Below, one piece after another: positions 24,944 through 33,114 of a stretch of DNA of 64,000 nucleotides (positions are counted from its first letter, which is position 1; each line of letters starts with the position of its first letter). Both the position numbers and the translations under genes were made by a program. Source of the DNA: Dyella nitratireducens (GTDB taxonomy: Bacteria; Pseudomonadota; Gammaproteobacteria; Xanthomonadales; Rhodanobacteraceae); the NCBI RefSeq assembly GCF_014642835.1, contig NZ_BMJA01000006.1:1-64000 (forward strand), in the 5' to 3' direction. The notes below the pieces were generated by a model. The model was given only the letters and a program-made list of their open reading frames with translations, ran no database searches and was not told where the DNA came from.

Positions 24944-26533
24944 CTAATGCCGGGACTTTTCCTTGCCCTCACGCAAGGCTTCGCGCACCGCATGCAGCAG
25001 GGCCCGCGTTCCCACCGGCTTGTTCAAGCGGCGCACGCGATTGCCATCAGGCATGGTCAGTTTCGCCGAACCCGATGAAGCATCGGCGCGGCTCAGCACC
25101 AGCACGCCGCGACGGTAGCCGTACTGGCTCAACGCAGCCAGCGTGCGCTCGCTGGTGAAGAGGCTCATGTCGCTATCCATCACCACCAGGTCGGGCAGGC
25201 CACAGGCTTCGATCCACTGCAACGCGGCGGTGCCGCTCTGGCTGCCATGCACCTCATAGCCCCAGGCATCGAGCGTGTCACTGAGCAGCGTGAGCTGGCC
25301 GGCTTCCTCCACCACCAACAGCACGTGCTCGGCATTGCCGTGCAGGCTGGCGTCGTTTTCGACCAGGTCGAAGTCGGCGGTATCGCTGGTCGCACGCACC
25401 AACGGTATGTATAGATCGAAACAGCTGCCTTCATCGACGATGCTGTCCATGCGCATCACGCCGCCGTGGCTGTAGACGATGCGGCGGCACGACAGCAGCC
25501 CCAAACCCGTACCGCCTTCCTTGGTGGTGAAGAACGGTTCGAACAGCCGCTTGCGTACTTCATCGGTCATGCCGATACCGGTGTCGCTGACCGACAGGCA
25601 CACGTAGTCGCCGGGTTGCGCGTCTTCCTGCTCCAGGAAAAAGCGCTGATCCAGTTTCGACTTGCTGGTGGTGACGCGCAAAACGCCACCGTTGGGCATG
25701 GCCTGGATCGCGTTAAGGCAGAGGTTGAGCAGGCATTGCTGCAGTTCGGTGTGATTGCCTTCGAACGTGAGCTGCGGATCAGCCACGTCGATGTCGAGCG
25801 TCACCGTGCGCGGCACGCTACCCTGCAAAAGCAGCGACAGCGCGTCGATCAGCGCCTGCACTTTGACCTGCTCGGCGCGGCGTGCACCGCGCGCGAACGA
25901 CAGCATGGACTGCACCATTTCCAGCCCACGCCGTCCGCAGTCGCGTACCAGCGAGCCGAGCCGGGCGAGGCGTGGATCATCCTGGTAGTCCTGCAGGCTG
26001 TCGCCAGCCAGCAACAAAGGCTGCAACAGATTGCGCAGATCGTGGCTCAGGCCGCCGGCCAGCATGGCCAGGCTTTCGAAGCGCTGGATGCGGATCAGCT
26101 CCGCCTCTGCCCGTGCGCGTGCGCGTTGTTCTTCCGCCTCACGCAACGCGCGCCGCACGGCGCTCGCCAGGCGCGCGGGGTTCTGCTTGAGGATGTAATC
26201 GGTGGCGCCTTCACGCAGTGCCGCGATGGCCGCTTCTTCGCCCAGCGTGGCCGATACGTAGATGAAGGGAATGTCTTCGCTGTGGTCGCGCAGCAGCTCC
26301 AGCGCACGCTGCCCCGAGAAGCCGGGCATGCTGAGATCGGACAGCACGATATTCGGCTTGAAATCCCTCAGCGTCCGCACATAGGCGGGCTCATCGTCGA
26401 CCAGGCGCACATCGTATTCAATGCCGTCGGCCTGCAGCTCGGTGAGCACCAGCTCGGCATCGAGCGTGCTGTCCTCGACCTGCAGCACCCTTATGCGGGG
26501 CAACGAACGTTGTTGGCTGGACTTGTCCGGCAT
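24944..26533 (-). CDS. Hybrid response regulator/histidine kinase with a second receiver
   Basis: 529 residues. The start is the ATG at 26533 with GGAAAG upstream; an upstream TTG is less likely. Order: receiver domain (residues 13-125, phosphoacceptor Asp66 in IVLSDLSMPG, Lys116), HisKA-like helix with His164 (GGLSHDLRNLL), HATPase domain (NLCLNAIQAM, SDTGIGM, FFTTKEGGTGLGL), and a C-terminal receiver-like domain (VVMDSDM, RRLNKPVG). No membrane segment is seen, so it acts in the cytoplasm. This receiver-first kinase may be the downstream acceptor in a relay with the kinase/regulator pair at 26670-28909. Output is not visible in the sequence. Confidence 0.85.
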   Translation of the reverse strand: MPDKSSQQRSLPRIRVLQVEDSTLDAELVLTELQADGIEYDVRLVDDEPAYVRTLRDFKPNIVLSDLSMPGFSGQRALELLRDHSEDIPFIYVSATLGEEAAIAALREGATDYILKQNPARLASAVRRALREAEEQRARARAEAELIRIQRFESLAMLAGGLSHDLRNLLQPLLLAGDSLQDYQDDPRLARLGSLVRDCGRRGLEMVQSMLSFARGARRAEQVKVQALIDALSLLLQGSVPRTVTLDIDVADPQLTFEGNHTELQQCLLNLCLNAIQAMPNGGVLRVTTSKSKLDQRFFLEQEDAQPGDYVCLSVSDTGIGMTDEVRKRLFEPFFTTKEGGTGLGLLSCRRIVYSHGGVMRMDSIVDEGSCFDLYIPLVRATSDTADFDLVENDASLHGNAEHVLLVVEEAGQLTLLSDTLDAWGYEVHGSQSGTAALQWIEACGLPDLVVMDSDMSLFTSERTLAALSQYGYRRGVLVLSRADASSGSAKLTMPDGNRVRRLNKPVGTRALLHAVREALREGKEKSRH

Positions 26534-26669
26534 TCGTAGGCTTTCCAAGTGACCCGTTCATCATATTTCAATCGGGAACAGGGGATGAGACATGGCAAAA
26601 AGGACATAGCGAGGGCGGCTCCGGCAGACTTGCCGGCGGCCGCTTGTGACTATCTACGCGTCCCCGCGC

Positions 26670-27119
26670 CTATTCCCTACCTTCGGGCGCCTGGTTCAGC
26701 ACGGCCCAAAACTGGCCGAGCGTGCGCACCGCCTGGAAGAACTGCCCCACGTCCACGGGTTTTATGACGTAGGCATTCACTCCCAGGTCCCAGCTGCGCG
26801 CCAGATCGCTTTCCTCGCGCGAGGAGGACAGGATGACCACTGGCGTGTAGCGAAACTGTTCGTCCGCCCGCATTTGCGTAAGCACGTCCAGCCCGTTCAT
26901 GCGCGGCATCTTGATATCCAGCAGCACCACGACGGGTTCGTCCTCCGGGCGGCCGGCAAAGGCGCCGCGCGCGTACAGCCAATCCAGGCAATCGACGCCA
27001 TCCTCCACATGGACCACCGGATTGGCCAGATGCGCCTGGCGCAACGCGTCGAGCGTCATCTCGGCATCGACGGGGCTGTCTTCGACCAGCAGGATGGGGC
27101 GTAGTGCGGCATGTTTCAT
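26670..27119 (-). CDS. Single-domain response regulator (Rcp1-like)
   Basis: 149 residues forming one receiver domain with acidic pocket (LLVEDSPVDAEM), phosphoacceptor Asp68 in VVLLDIKMPRMNG, the Ser switch (ILSSS) and Lys120 (NAYVIKPVD). There is no output domain. Its ATG overlaps the stop of the kinase gene (ATGA), so the two are translationally coupled and form a cognate pair, like phytochrome Cph1 and Rcp1. It may pass phosphate to another protein such as the hybrid kinase at 24944. Confidence 0.9.
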   Translation of the reverse strand: MKHAALRPILLVEDSPVDAEMTLDALRQAHLANPVVHVEDGVDCLDWLYARGAFAGRPEDEPVVVLLDIKMPRMNGLDVLTQMRADEQFRYTPVVILSSSREESDLARSWDLGVNAYVIKPVDVGQFFQAVRTLGQFWAVLNQAPEGRE

Positions 27120-28909
27120 GTGGACGGCGATGGGGGCTCGATGGCTGACAGCGTGAAGTGAAAGCGGGCACCGCGCTCGGGCTCTCCTTCGGCCCAGACG
27201 CGGCCTCCGTGGCGCATCACGATGCGCCGCACATTGGCCAGCCCGATACCGTTGCCTGGAAACTCGCTAGCCTTGTGCAGCCGCTGAAATACACCAAAAA
27301 GTTTGTCGACGTAGCGCATATCGAAACCGGCGCCGTCGTCGGCGACGGTGAATTCGTAATCGCTGCCGTCGTCTTGCCGCACGGAAACATCAATGTGTGC
27401 AATCTCGCGCTGGCCGGTGTATTTCACCGCGTTGCCGATCAGGTTCTGCCACACCGTACGCAGCATGTTCTCGTCGCCCACCACCGTCGGCAGCGGATCG
27501 ACCCGCCAGACGATGCGCCGGCCCGGCGCCTCCGATTCGGCCAGCGTGCATGTCTCGCTTACCAGTGCCTGCATGTCCACGGCCTGCAAGCGCAACGCAC
27601 CGCGCCCCAGGCGTGAGAACACCAGCAAGTCTTCGATCAGCTGCGCCATGCGATGCGACGCATCGCGCACCACGCCCAGGTAATGGCGGCTGGTCTGATC
27701 GACCTGCTCGCCCAGATGATCTTCCAGTTTCTGCGCGAAGGCCGTGATGTGCCGCAGCGGCGCACGCAGATCGTGAGAGACGGAATAGCTGAACGCCTCC
27801 AGCTCGCGGTTGACGTCGGAGATCTGCGCCACCTTGTTTTCGAGCTGGTGGTTGAGCTCCTTCACTTGTTGCTCGACCAAGGCACGCGCGGTGACGTCGC
27901 TGACGGTCAGCAGCAACACAGGGCTGTCGCTGTCTTGCTGCTGCAAACGGCGTGCATTGATCACCACGTGCCGCTCGACGCCGTCGACGGTGCGCTGGGT
28001 GAGTTCGAAATCCCACAGCTCGCGGTCGCGCAGCAGCACGTCGCGCAGGCGCTGCAGCAGCACTTCATCGGCCCAGGCGCCTTGGCCGATGTCTTCCAGG
28101 TATTCGGTGCGGCTTTCTTCGGATACACCGTACAATTCGCTGAAGGCCGCGTTCACCAGCAGACTGCGCAGGTTGTGGTCAAGCAGCGCGATAGGTTCGC
28201 GCACGGCCTGCAGGATCATCTGAGAACGCTGCACGGCCTGCCGCTCGCGCACTTCGGCCTGCAGGCGGCGGCCGATCTGCCGTTCGGAAACGATCACCAC
28301 GATGGTCAACATCAACAGTTGCGCGGCAGCGGTCAGCGCGAGCACCAGGCTGCTGTTGTCGGATTGCTTGCGGGCCGCTTCACGACGCAGCTGCAAGGTC
28401 TGCTCGGCGTCGGCAACGATCTTGTCGGCAATGACATCGACATGGAACAACGCATCGGCATCGCGCAGGGCCTGTTCCGCACCGGCACGGTCGTTGTGCT
28501 GAAAACGCTGCACAGCCTGATGCAACAACGCCAGGCGACCGTTCTCCACGGCGCCCAACTGCTCAACCAGGTGTTCCTGCCCGGCACTGTCGGCGGTGAT
28601 GTGGCGCAACTCGTCCAGCAGGCCGGGAATCTCGTTTTCGACGCCCGACGCTACCGCTTCGGCGCGGCTGGAAGGATCGTCCGCCAGCAGATGTTGGATG
28701 GCCGATTCGGCGTAATGGGTGCGGTCGGCAATGCGATAGACCAGGGCCTGGACTTCTGCCGAGCGGGTGACCCGTTCACCGGCCTGGAAGGATTCCTTGG
28801 AACTGCCGCGCGTAATCATGTACGGCAACGCGACGATCACGAGCACGGCAAGCAGCAGGCCGCCGGTGCGCCAAGGCATCGCTACTTGTCGCACTCCCCC
28901 CAGGATCAT
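27116..28909 (-). CDS. Membrane sensor histidine kinase with PAS domain
   Basis: 597 residues: membrane segment (about 15-33), periplasmic helical sensor of CHASE3 style (40-185), second membrane segment (188-208), PAS domain (about 225-345, ALLDHNLRSLLVNAAFSELYG), coiled coil, His379 in YSVSHDLRAPLRHITAF, and HATPase boxes (NLIGNAVKYTG, VADDGAGFDM, GNGIGLANVRRIV). The HisKA/HATPase part resembles phytochrome-type kinases that pair with Rcp1-like regulators, and the next gene encodes one. The signal sensed is not known. Confidence 0.88.
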   Translation of the reverse strand: MILGGVRQVAMPWRTGGLLLAVLVIVALPYMITRGSSKESFQAGERVTRSAEVQALVYRIADRTHYAESAIQHLLADDPSSRAEAVASGVENEIPGLLDELRHITADSAGQEHLVEQLGAVENGRLALLHQAVQRFQHNDRAGAEQALRDADALFHVDVIADKIVADAEQTLQLRREAARKQSDNSSLVLALTAAAQLLMLTIVVIVSERQIGRRLQAEVRERQAVQRSQMILQAVREPIALLDHNLRSLLVNAAFSELYGVSEESRTEYLEDIGQGAWADEVLLQRLRDVLLRDRELWDFELTQRTVDGVERHVVINARRLQQQDSDSPVLLLTVSDVTARALVEQQVKELNHQLENKVAQISDVNRELEAFSYSVSHDLRAPLRHITAFAQKLEDHLGEQVDQTSRHYLGVVRDASHRMAQLIEDLLVFSRLGRGALRLQAVDMQALVSETCTLAESEAPGRRIVWRVDPLPTVVGDENMLRTVWQNLIGNAVKYTGQREIAHIDVSVRQDDGSDYEFTVADDGAGFDMRYVDKLFGVFQRLHKASEFPGNGIGLANVRRIVMRHGGRVWAEGEPERGARFHFTLSAIEPPSPST

Positions 28910-29161
28910 CGACTGCCCTTGGTCCTTCGCATCGGCATGATGTATGCATTCTGCGCACGTTTTGCGGCCACTGACTAGTACGAACGCACTTCACTTACAC
29001 GTAGATGAATCGTGCAGGTCTGGACTCGCTTTTCAAAGGGCTAACAGCGTTCTCCATCCCAGCATGACGCGAATCCCCAATCAAAGAACCAGACGGACAA
29101 ACATCCGCAAACCCCACCCGCTAGTCGTACTTAGCGAGTGAGGAAGCGTATTTCGCACAAA

Positions 29162-31492
29162 TCAGTGGTACGGACTCATCGACGCTGGCCGTGCCGACAT
29201 GGCTTTGCCCCAATCCTTGTTCGGCTGCGCCTGCATCGTGAAATGCAGTTCGCCGCCGGCCAGGATGTCCGCGTGCTTCAGATACACGCGATCCAGCGGT
29301 TTGCCGTTGAGGGTGATCTGGCCGACGTAAGGATGCGCGTCGTCAAACGGCGCGGCGCTGATCGTGAAGGTGCGGCCATTGCTCAAATGAATCGCCGCAC
29401 GCGGCACGAACGGGCGGCCGATGGCGTATTCGTCACTGGCCGGCGTGACCGGATAGAAGCCCAGCGCGGTGAAGATGTACCAGGCAGACATCTGGCCCAG
29501 GTCATCGTTGCCGATCAACCCTGCCGGACCGGGGCCGTATTCGTTGTCCATGATCTGCTTCAACCGCTGCTGCGTCTTCCACGGCTCGCCAGCGTAGTCA
29601 TACAGGTAGGCAATGTGGTGGCTGGGCTCGTTGCCATGCGCATACCAGCCGATCAAGCCGGTGATGTCTTCCACGTTTTTGAAGATGGAAGGATCGACCT
29701 TGGCGTCAAATAGCTCATCCAGCTTGTGCGTGAAAGCCTGATCGCCGCCCATCGCCGTGATCAGCCCGGCCACGTCCTGCGGCACGTACCAGGAATACTG
29801 CCAGGCGTTGGCTTCGGTATAGTCGTCGCCATAGCCGGCGCTGGTCGGGTCGAAGGGTTCGCGGAACTTCCCATTGGTGAGGCGTGCGCGCATGAAGCCG
29901 GTCTTCGGGTCCCACACGTTGCGCCAGTTGGTGGCGCGTTTTTCGAAGCTGTCGTAGATGTCATGCTTGCCCATGGCCTTGGCCATTTGCGCGATGGCCC
30001 AGTCGTCGTAAGCGTATTCCTGGGTCTTGGAGCCGCCTTCCACTTCCTTGTCGATGGGTACGTAGCCGAGCTTCATGTAATCGGCGAGATCACCGTAATC
30101 GCCGTAGGTCGCGGTGGAGACCATCGCCTTCATCGCCTTGTCGGCGTCGTAGCCGCGAATACCCTTGATATAGGCATCGGCGATGATCGCCACGGCGTGA
30201 TAGCCGGTCATGCACCAGGTTTCCAAGCCCTGATATGCCCATACCGGCAACATGTGGAACGGGCTGGCCTGCTGTGCGACAAGCAGTGAACGCACGAAGT
30301 CCACGGTGCGATCCGGATGCAGCAGGATCAATAGCGGCTGCTGTGCGCGATACACATCCCACATCGACCAGCTCGAATAGAAATCGAAGCCATCGGCATG
30401 ATGCACCTGGTAATCAGGCCCGCGGTATTCGCCATTCACATCCATGGCGAGGTTGGGTGCGATCAGTGCGTGATACAGCGCGGTATAGAACTGCGTGCGC
30501 AGGGTTTTCGAACCATCCACGTCGATCGGCGCAAGCGCCTTGTTCCAGGCTTCCGACGCATCATGACGATGTGCATCGAAATCCCAGCCCTTGCCATCTT
30601 GATCGAGGTTGGCGATGGCGTTGGCTTCGCTTACCGACGACACCGCCACCTTCACCTGCAGCGGTTGCTTGAGTTCACCGAAATCGAATACGCCCTCGAG
30701 CGCACGGCCGTTCTGCGCATTCTGGTCTTGCGGCTGATAGCCCGGTCCCTTGAAACCCTTGTAGACCAGGTCGGTTTCGCGGTTATAGAGCTCATGCGAA
30801 GCCATCGGCTGGTTGAAGCGCATGGCGAAACACAGCTCGCGTCCCGGCGCCCAGCCGCGCGTGGTGCGGCAACCGGTGATGGTGCCATCTGCGCGCACCT
30901 GCAAGTTCGACCACAGCACCTTGCCCGGGTAGTCGTAGATGCTGGGGCGAAGATCGAGCAGCAGGTGCGCCGGCTTGCCGGCCGGGAAGGTGTAGCGATG
31001 CCAACCCACGCGGCGGGTGGCGGTGAGTTCGGCACGCACACCGTAATCGGCCAGGGTGACCGCGTAGTAGCCGGGCTGCTCCACTTCGGTGGCATGGTCG
31101 AAACGCGAGCGATAACCGCTGCCCGGCACTTTCTCGTCACCTGGATCGAGCTTCACGTCGCCGACGATCGGCATCACCAGCACATCGCCCAGGTCCGAAT
31201 GGCCGGAACCGGAGAAATGCGTGTGGGAGAAGCCCATGATGGTGGGGTCGTTGTACTGATAACCCGCCGCCCACTTATAGGCGTGCTTGAAGTCCGGCAT
31301 CGCGGTATCCGGCGACAGCTGGATCATGCCGAACGGCACCGTGGCGCCCGGGAACAGATGGCCATCGCCACCGGTGCCGATGCGGGGATCGACCTCGCCC
31401 GCGCGCGGCTCAGCGGCCTGGGCGACGGGTACGGCCGCCAGCGCGGTGAAGATCAACAGGGAAAGTCCAGAACAAAGCAGGCGATGGTTCAT
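29162..31492 (-). CDS. Exported alpha-mannosidase, GH92
   Basis: 776 residues with a signal peptide ending near VAQAA (residue about 27). GH92 hallmarks are clear: DPRIGTGGDGHLFPGATVPFG at the start of the mature protein, FSHTHFSGSGHSDLGD, GYGDDYTEANAWQYSWYVP (containing the catalytic Glu of the family) and LIGNDDLGQMSAWYIFTALG (containing the Asp pair of the general base). Calcium-dependent exo-acting alpha-1,2/1,3-mannosidases of this family trim mannan or N-glycans. It is divergent from the LacI/mannose catabolism genes, so it most likely feeds mannose to them. Confidence 0.93.
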   Translation of the reverse strand: MNHRLLCSGLSLLIFTALAAVPVAQAAEPRAGEVDPRIGTGGDGHLFPGATVPFGMIQLSPDTAMPDFKHAYKWAAGYQYNDPTIMGFSHTHFSGSGHSDLGDVLVMPIVGDVKLDPGDEKVPGSGYRSRFDHATEVEQPGYYAVTLADYGVRAELTATRRVGWHRYTFPAGKPAHLLLDLRPSIYDYPGKVLWSNLQVRADGTITGCRTTRGWAPGRELCFAMRFNQPMASHELYNRETDLVYKGFKGPGYQPQDQNAQNGRALEGVFDFGELKQPLQVKVAVSSVSEANAIANLDQDGKGWDFDAHRHDASEAWNKALAPIDVDGSKTLRTQFYTALYHALIAPNLAMDVNGEYRGPDYQVHHADGFDFYSSWSMWDVYRAQQPLLILLHPDRTVDFVRSLLVAQQASPFHMLPVWAYQGLETWCMTGYHAVAIIADAYIKGIRGYDADKAMKAMVSTATYGDYGDLADYMKLGYVPIDKEVEGGSKTQEYAYDDWAIAQMAKAMGKHDIYDSFEKRATNWRNVWDPKTGFMRARLTNGKFREPFDPTSAGYGDDYTEANAWQYSWYVPQDVAGLITAMGGDQAFTHKLDELFDAKVDPSIFKNVEDITGLIGWYAHGNEPSHHIAYLYDYAGEPWKTQQRLKQIMDNEYGPGPAGLIGNDDLGQMSAWYIFTALGFYPVTPASDEYAIGRPFVPRAAIHLSNGRTFTISAAPFDDAHPYVGQITLNGKPLDRVYLKHADILAGGELHFTMQAQPNKDWGKAMSARPASMSPYH

Positions 31493-31520
31493 TGAAAGGG
31501 GGCCTGTTAATGTGTTTGGT

Positions 31521-31686
31521 TAAGGATGCGCTGATTCATTCAGCGTGGGTGTCACCGGTCCTGTCTGTTCGCAGGCCACAGGGCCGACGGCGAAGGCAGA
31601 CTGGCTGTCTGTCGAGTCGGCGGACCGAAGGCATGCGGACAGACAGGGGCGGTGATATCTGCGCGGAATGAATCAGAGCATCCTTA
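31521..31686. repeat. Structured intergenic repeat with variable stem, copy B3 (reverse orientation)
   Basis: 166 bp with outer arms TAAGGATGC (31521-31529) and GCATCCTTA (31678-31686), CTGATTCATTC (31531-31541) and GAATGAATCAG (31666-31676), an inner stem around CACCGGTCCTGTCTGTTCGC, and the core hairpin CAGACTGGCTGTCTG, the reverse complement of the core in B1 and B2. The arms differ in sequence from B1 and B2, while core and architecture match. It begins 29 bases upstream of the GH92 start. Confidence 0.7.
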
Positions 31687-31765
31687 GCAGGCTTGGGAGT
31701 CTGCAAAACCCCAATCCTGCGGCTTTTGTCCCTATCGGGACAGGGTCAAAGGTGGGGGTTGACGC

Positions 31766-31781
31766 TTTGGATCGTTCTAAA
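31766..31781. promoter_or_regulatory. Candidate LacI operator 1 of the mannose locus
   Basis: TTTGGATCGTTCTAAA is an imperfect palindrome centred on CG, of the LacI type. It sits just after TTGACG (31759-31764), a possible -35 element, and shares TTTGGATCGTT with the second site at 31857. Confidence 0.5.
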
Positions 31782-31856
31782 ACGTGGGACGCTAGCATTG
31801 GGGCGGAGGCTTGGCATGCTGCATTGCAGGATTACGAATTCGCGGGTTCGGGTACA

Positions 31857-31872
31857 TTTGGATCGTTACAAA
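31857..31872. promoter_or_regulatory. Candidate LacI operator 2, overlapping the repressor leader
   Basis: TTTGGATCGTTACAAA has TTTG/CAAA half-sites around a central CG. It ends 18 bases before the repressor ATG, right next to the ribosome-binding region, so autoregulation is likely. The distance to site 1 is 91 bases, compatible with looping. Confidence 0.6.
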
Positions 31873-31890
31873 GGCGAGGTTCTGGCATAA

Positions 31891-32946
31891 ATGGGGAACA
31901 CACCGCCGGTCGGCCGTAAGGTCACCCTGAGCGATATTGCCGCGGGCTGCGACGTCTCCCGCGCTACCGTTTCGCTTGTCCTGCGGGGTAGCCCGCTGGT
32001 CAATAAACACACGCGCGCCCGCGTCGAGGAAGAACTGCGACGGCAGGGTTACGTGTACAACCGCGCCGCCGCGAATCTGCGACGGCGCACGTCATCGAGC
32101 ATCGCACTGGTCCTCAACGACCTGGCCAACCCGTTCTTCGCGGAATTCGCCGCGGGCGTGGATGAAGTGCTGGGCGATACCGGCTACGTGACCCTTTTGG
32201 GTAGCACTGGCGAGTCCACCGAGCGCGAACTGGCGGTGCTCGGCTCGCTGATGGAACACGGACCGGCCGGCATCATCCTGTCGCCTGCCGAGGGCAGCGA
32301 TGCGCAACAGATTCTTTCCGCCGTGGGAGGGGTGACGCCGCTGTTGCTGTTCAACCGCGAAGTCAGTGGCGATGTCGCCGCGTGCGATCACTGGGATCGC
32401 CTGTTCCTGGACAACCAGCGCGGCGCACGCTTGGCCACCGAACACCTGATCGGACAGGGGCACCAACACATCGCGTTCTACGGCGGCCATCTGGGCTCCA
32501 GTTCCTGCCGCCAGCGTCGCGCCGGCTATATGGAAGCGATGAAAGCAGCAGGCCTGACGGTGGAGCCGAGCTGGATGGTGGAATGCATTCCCAATCGCCT
32601 GGATGCGGTGGCGCAAAGCGAACAGCTGTTCAAGGGCAAGACCGCACCCACCGCTGCTGTCTGCTACAACGATGCCGTGGCGCTGGGCCTGATGCTGGGA
32701 CTGCATCAACGTGGCCTGCAGCCGGGCCGCGATTTCGCCCTTACCGGCTTCGACGACATCGCCGAAGCCGCGGTCAGTGCACCGCCGCTGACCACGCTGG
32801 CGGTAACGCCACGCGATCGCGGCAGGCAAGCCGCGGAACTGATCCTTCAGCGCGTCAAGGATCCCTCTCCTCCTCCACGTCAAACCATTGCTCCCGTGCA
32901 ATTGCTGGTACGCGCAAGCAGTTGCCCGCCACAAGAGCCTGCTTAA
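31891..32946 (+). CDS. LacI-family repressor of mannose catabolism
   Basis: 351 residues. N-terminal helix-turn-helix (TLSDIAAGCDVSRATVSLVLRG, about residues 12-33) and hinge helix (NRAAANLRRRTSS) precede an effector domain (IALVLNDLANPFFAEFAAGV, GIILSPAEGS, DNQRGARLATEHLI, FDDIAEAAVSAPPLTTL). It is divergent from the GH92 gene and upstream of the permease, kinase and isomerase genes; it probably represses all of them and responds to mannose or a derivative (inference). The last codons and the stop lie inside repeat copy B2. Confidence 0.9.
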   Translation: MGNTPPVGRKVTLSDIAAGCDVSRATVSLVLRGSPLVNKHTRARVEEELRRQGYVYNRAAANLRRRTSSSIALVLNDLANPFFAEFAAGVDEVLGDTGYVTLLGSTGESTERELAVLGSLMEHGPAGIILSPAEGSDAQQILSAVGGVTPLLLFNREVSGDVAACDHWDRLFLDNQRGARLATEHLIGQGHQHIAFYGGHLGSSSCRQRRAGYMEAMKAAGLTVEPSWMVECIPNRLDAVAQSEQLFKGKTAPTAAVCYNDAVALGLMLGLHQRGLQPGRDFALTGFDDIAEAAVSAPPLTTLAVTPRDRGRQAAELILQRVKDPSPPPRQTIAPVQLLVRASSCPPQEPA

Positions 32947-33096
32947 TGTCCCAGCGCAGCCCTCCTAACCGCTGAGTAGCCGTTAGGCGGCCGCGCGCGG
33001 CTTGACCAGACAGCCAGTCTGGCACTACGCCACGCACGACCACCTAACGACTACTCAGCAGTTAGGCGAACCACGCCGAGACACCAAACAGGCTCT
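32934..33096. repeat. Structured intergenic repeat with variable stem, copy B2
   Basis: 163 bp bounded by AGAGCCTG (32934-32941) and CAGGCTCT (33089-33096), as in B1. The inner stem (about 32964-32988 with 33043-33067) pairs over about 24 bp with two G-T type mismatches but is a different sequence from the B1 stem. The core GCGCGGCTTGACCAGACAGCC and CGCCACGCAC are shared. The element starts inside the end of the LacI gene and supplies its stop codon. Confidence 0.8.
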
Positions 33097-33114
33097 GATC
33101 ACACGGATTCCATC

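Noticed and set aside
25466-26539. Plus-strand frame of 357 codons opposite the hybrid kinase
   Set aside because: Composition (His/Gln/Arg-rich) and lack of motifs show it is a shadow of the minus-strand kinase.
27653-28978. Plus-strand frame of 441 codons opposite the sensor kinase
   Set aside because: Shadow frame; the minus strand has complete PAS, HisKA and HATPase motifs.
31668-31890. Small plus-strand frames upstream of the mannose LacI gene
   Set aside because: They cover repeat B3 and the operators, lack ribosome-binding sites and conserved composition; treated as non-coding.
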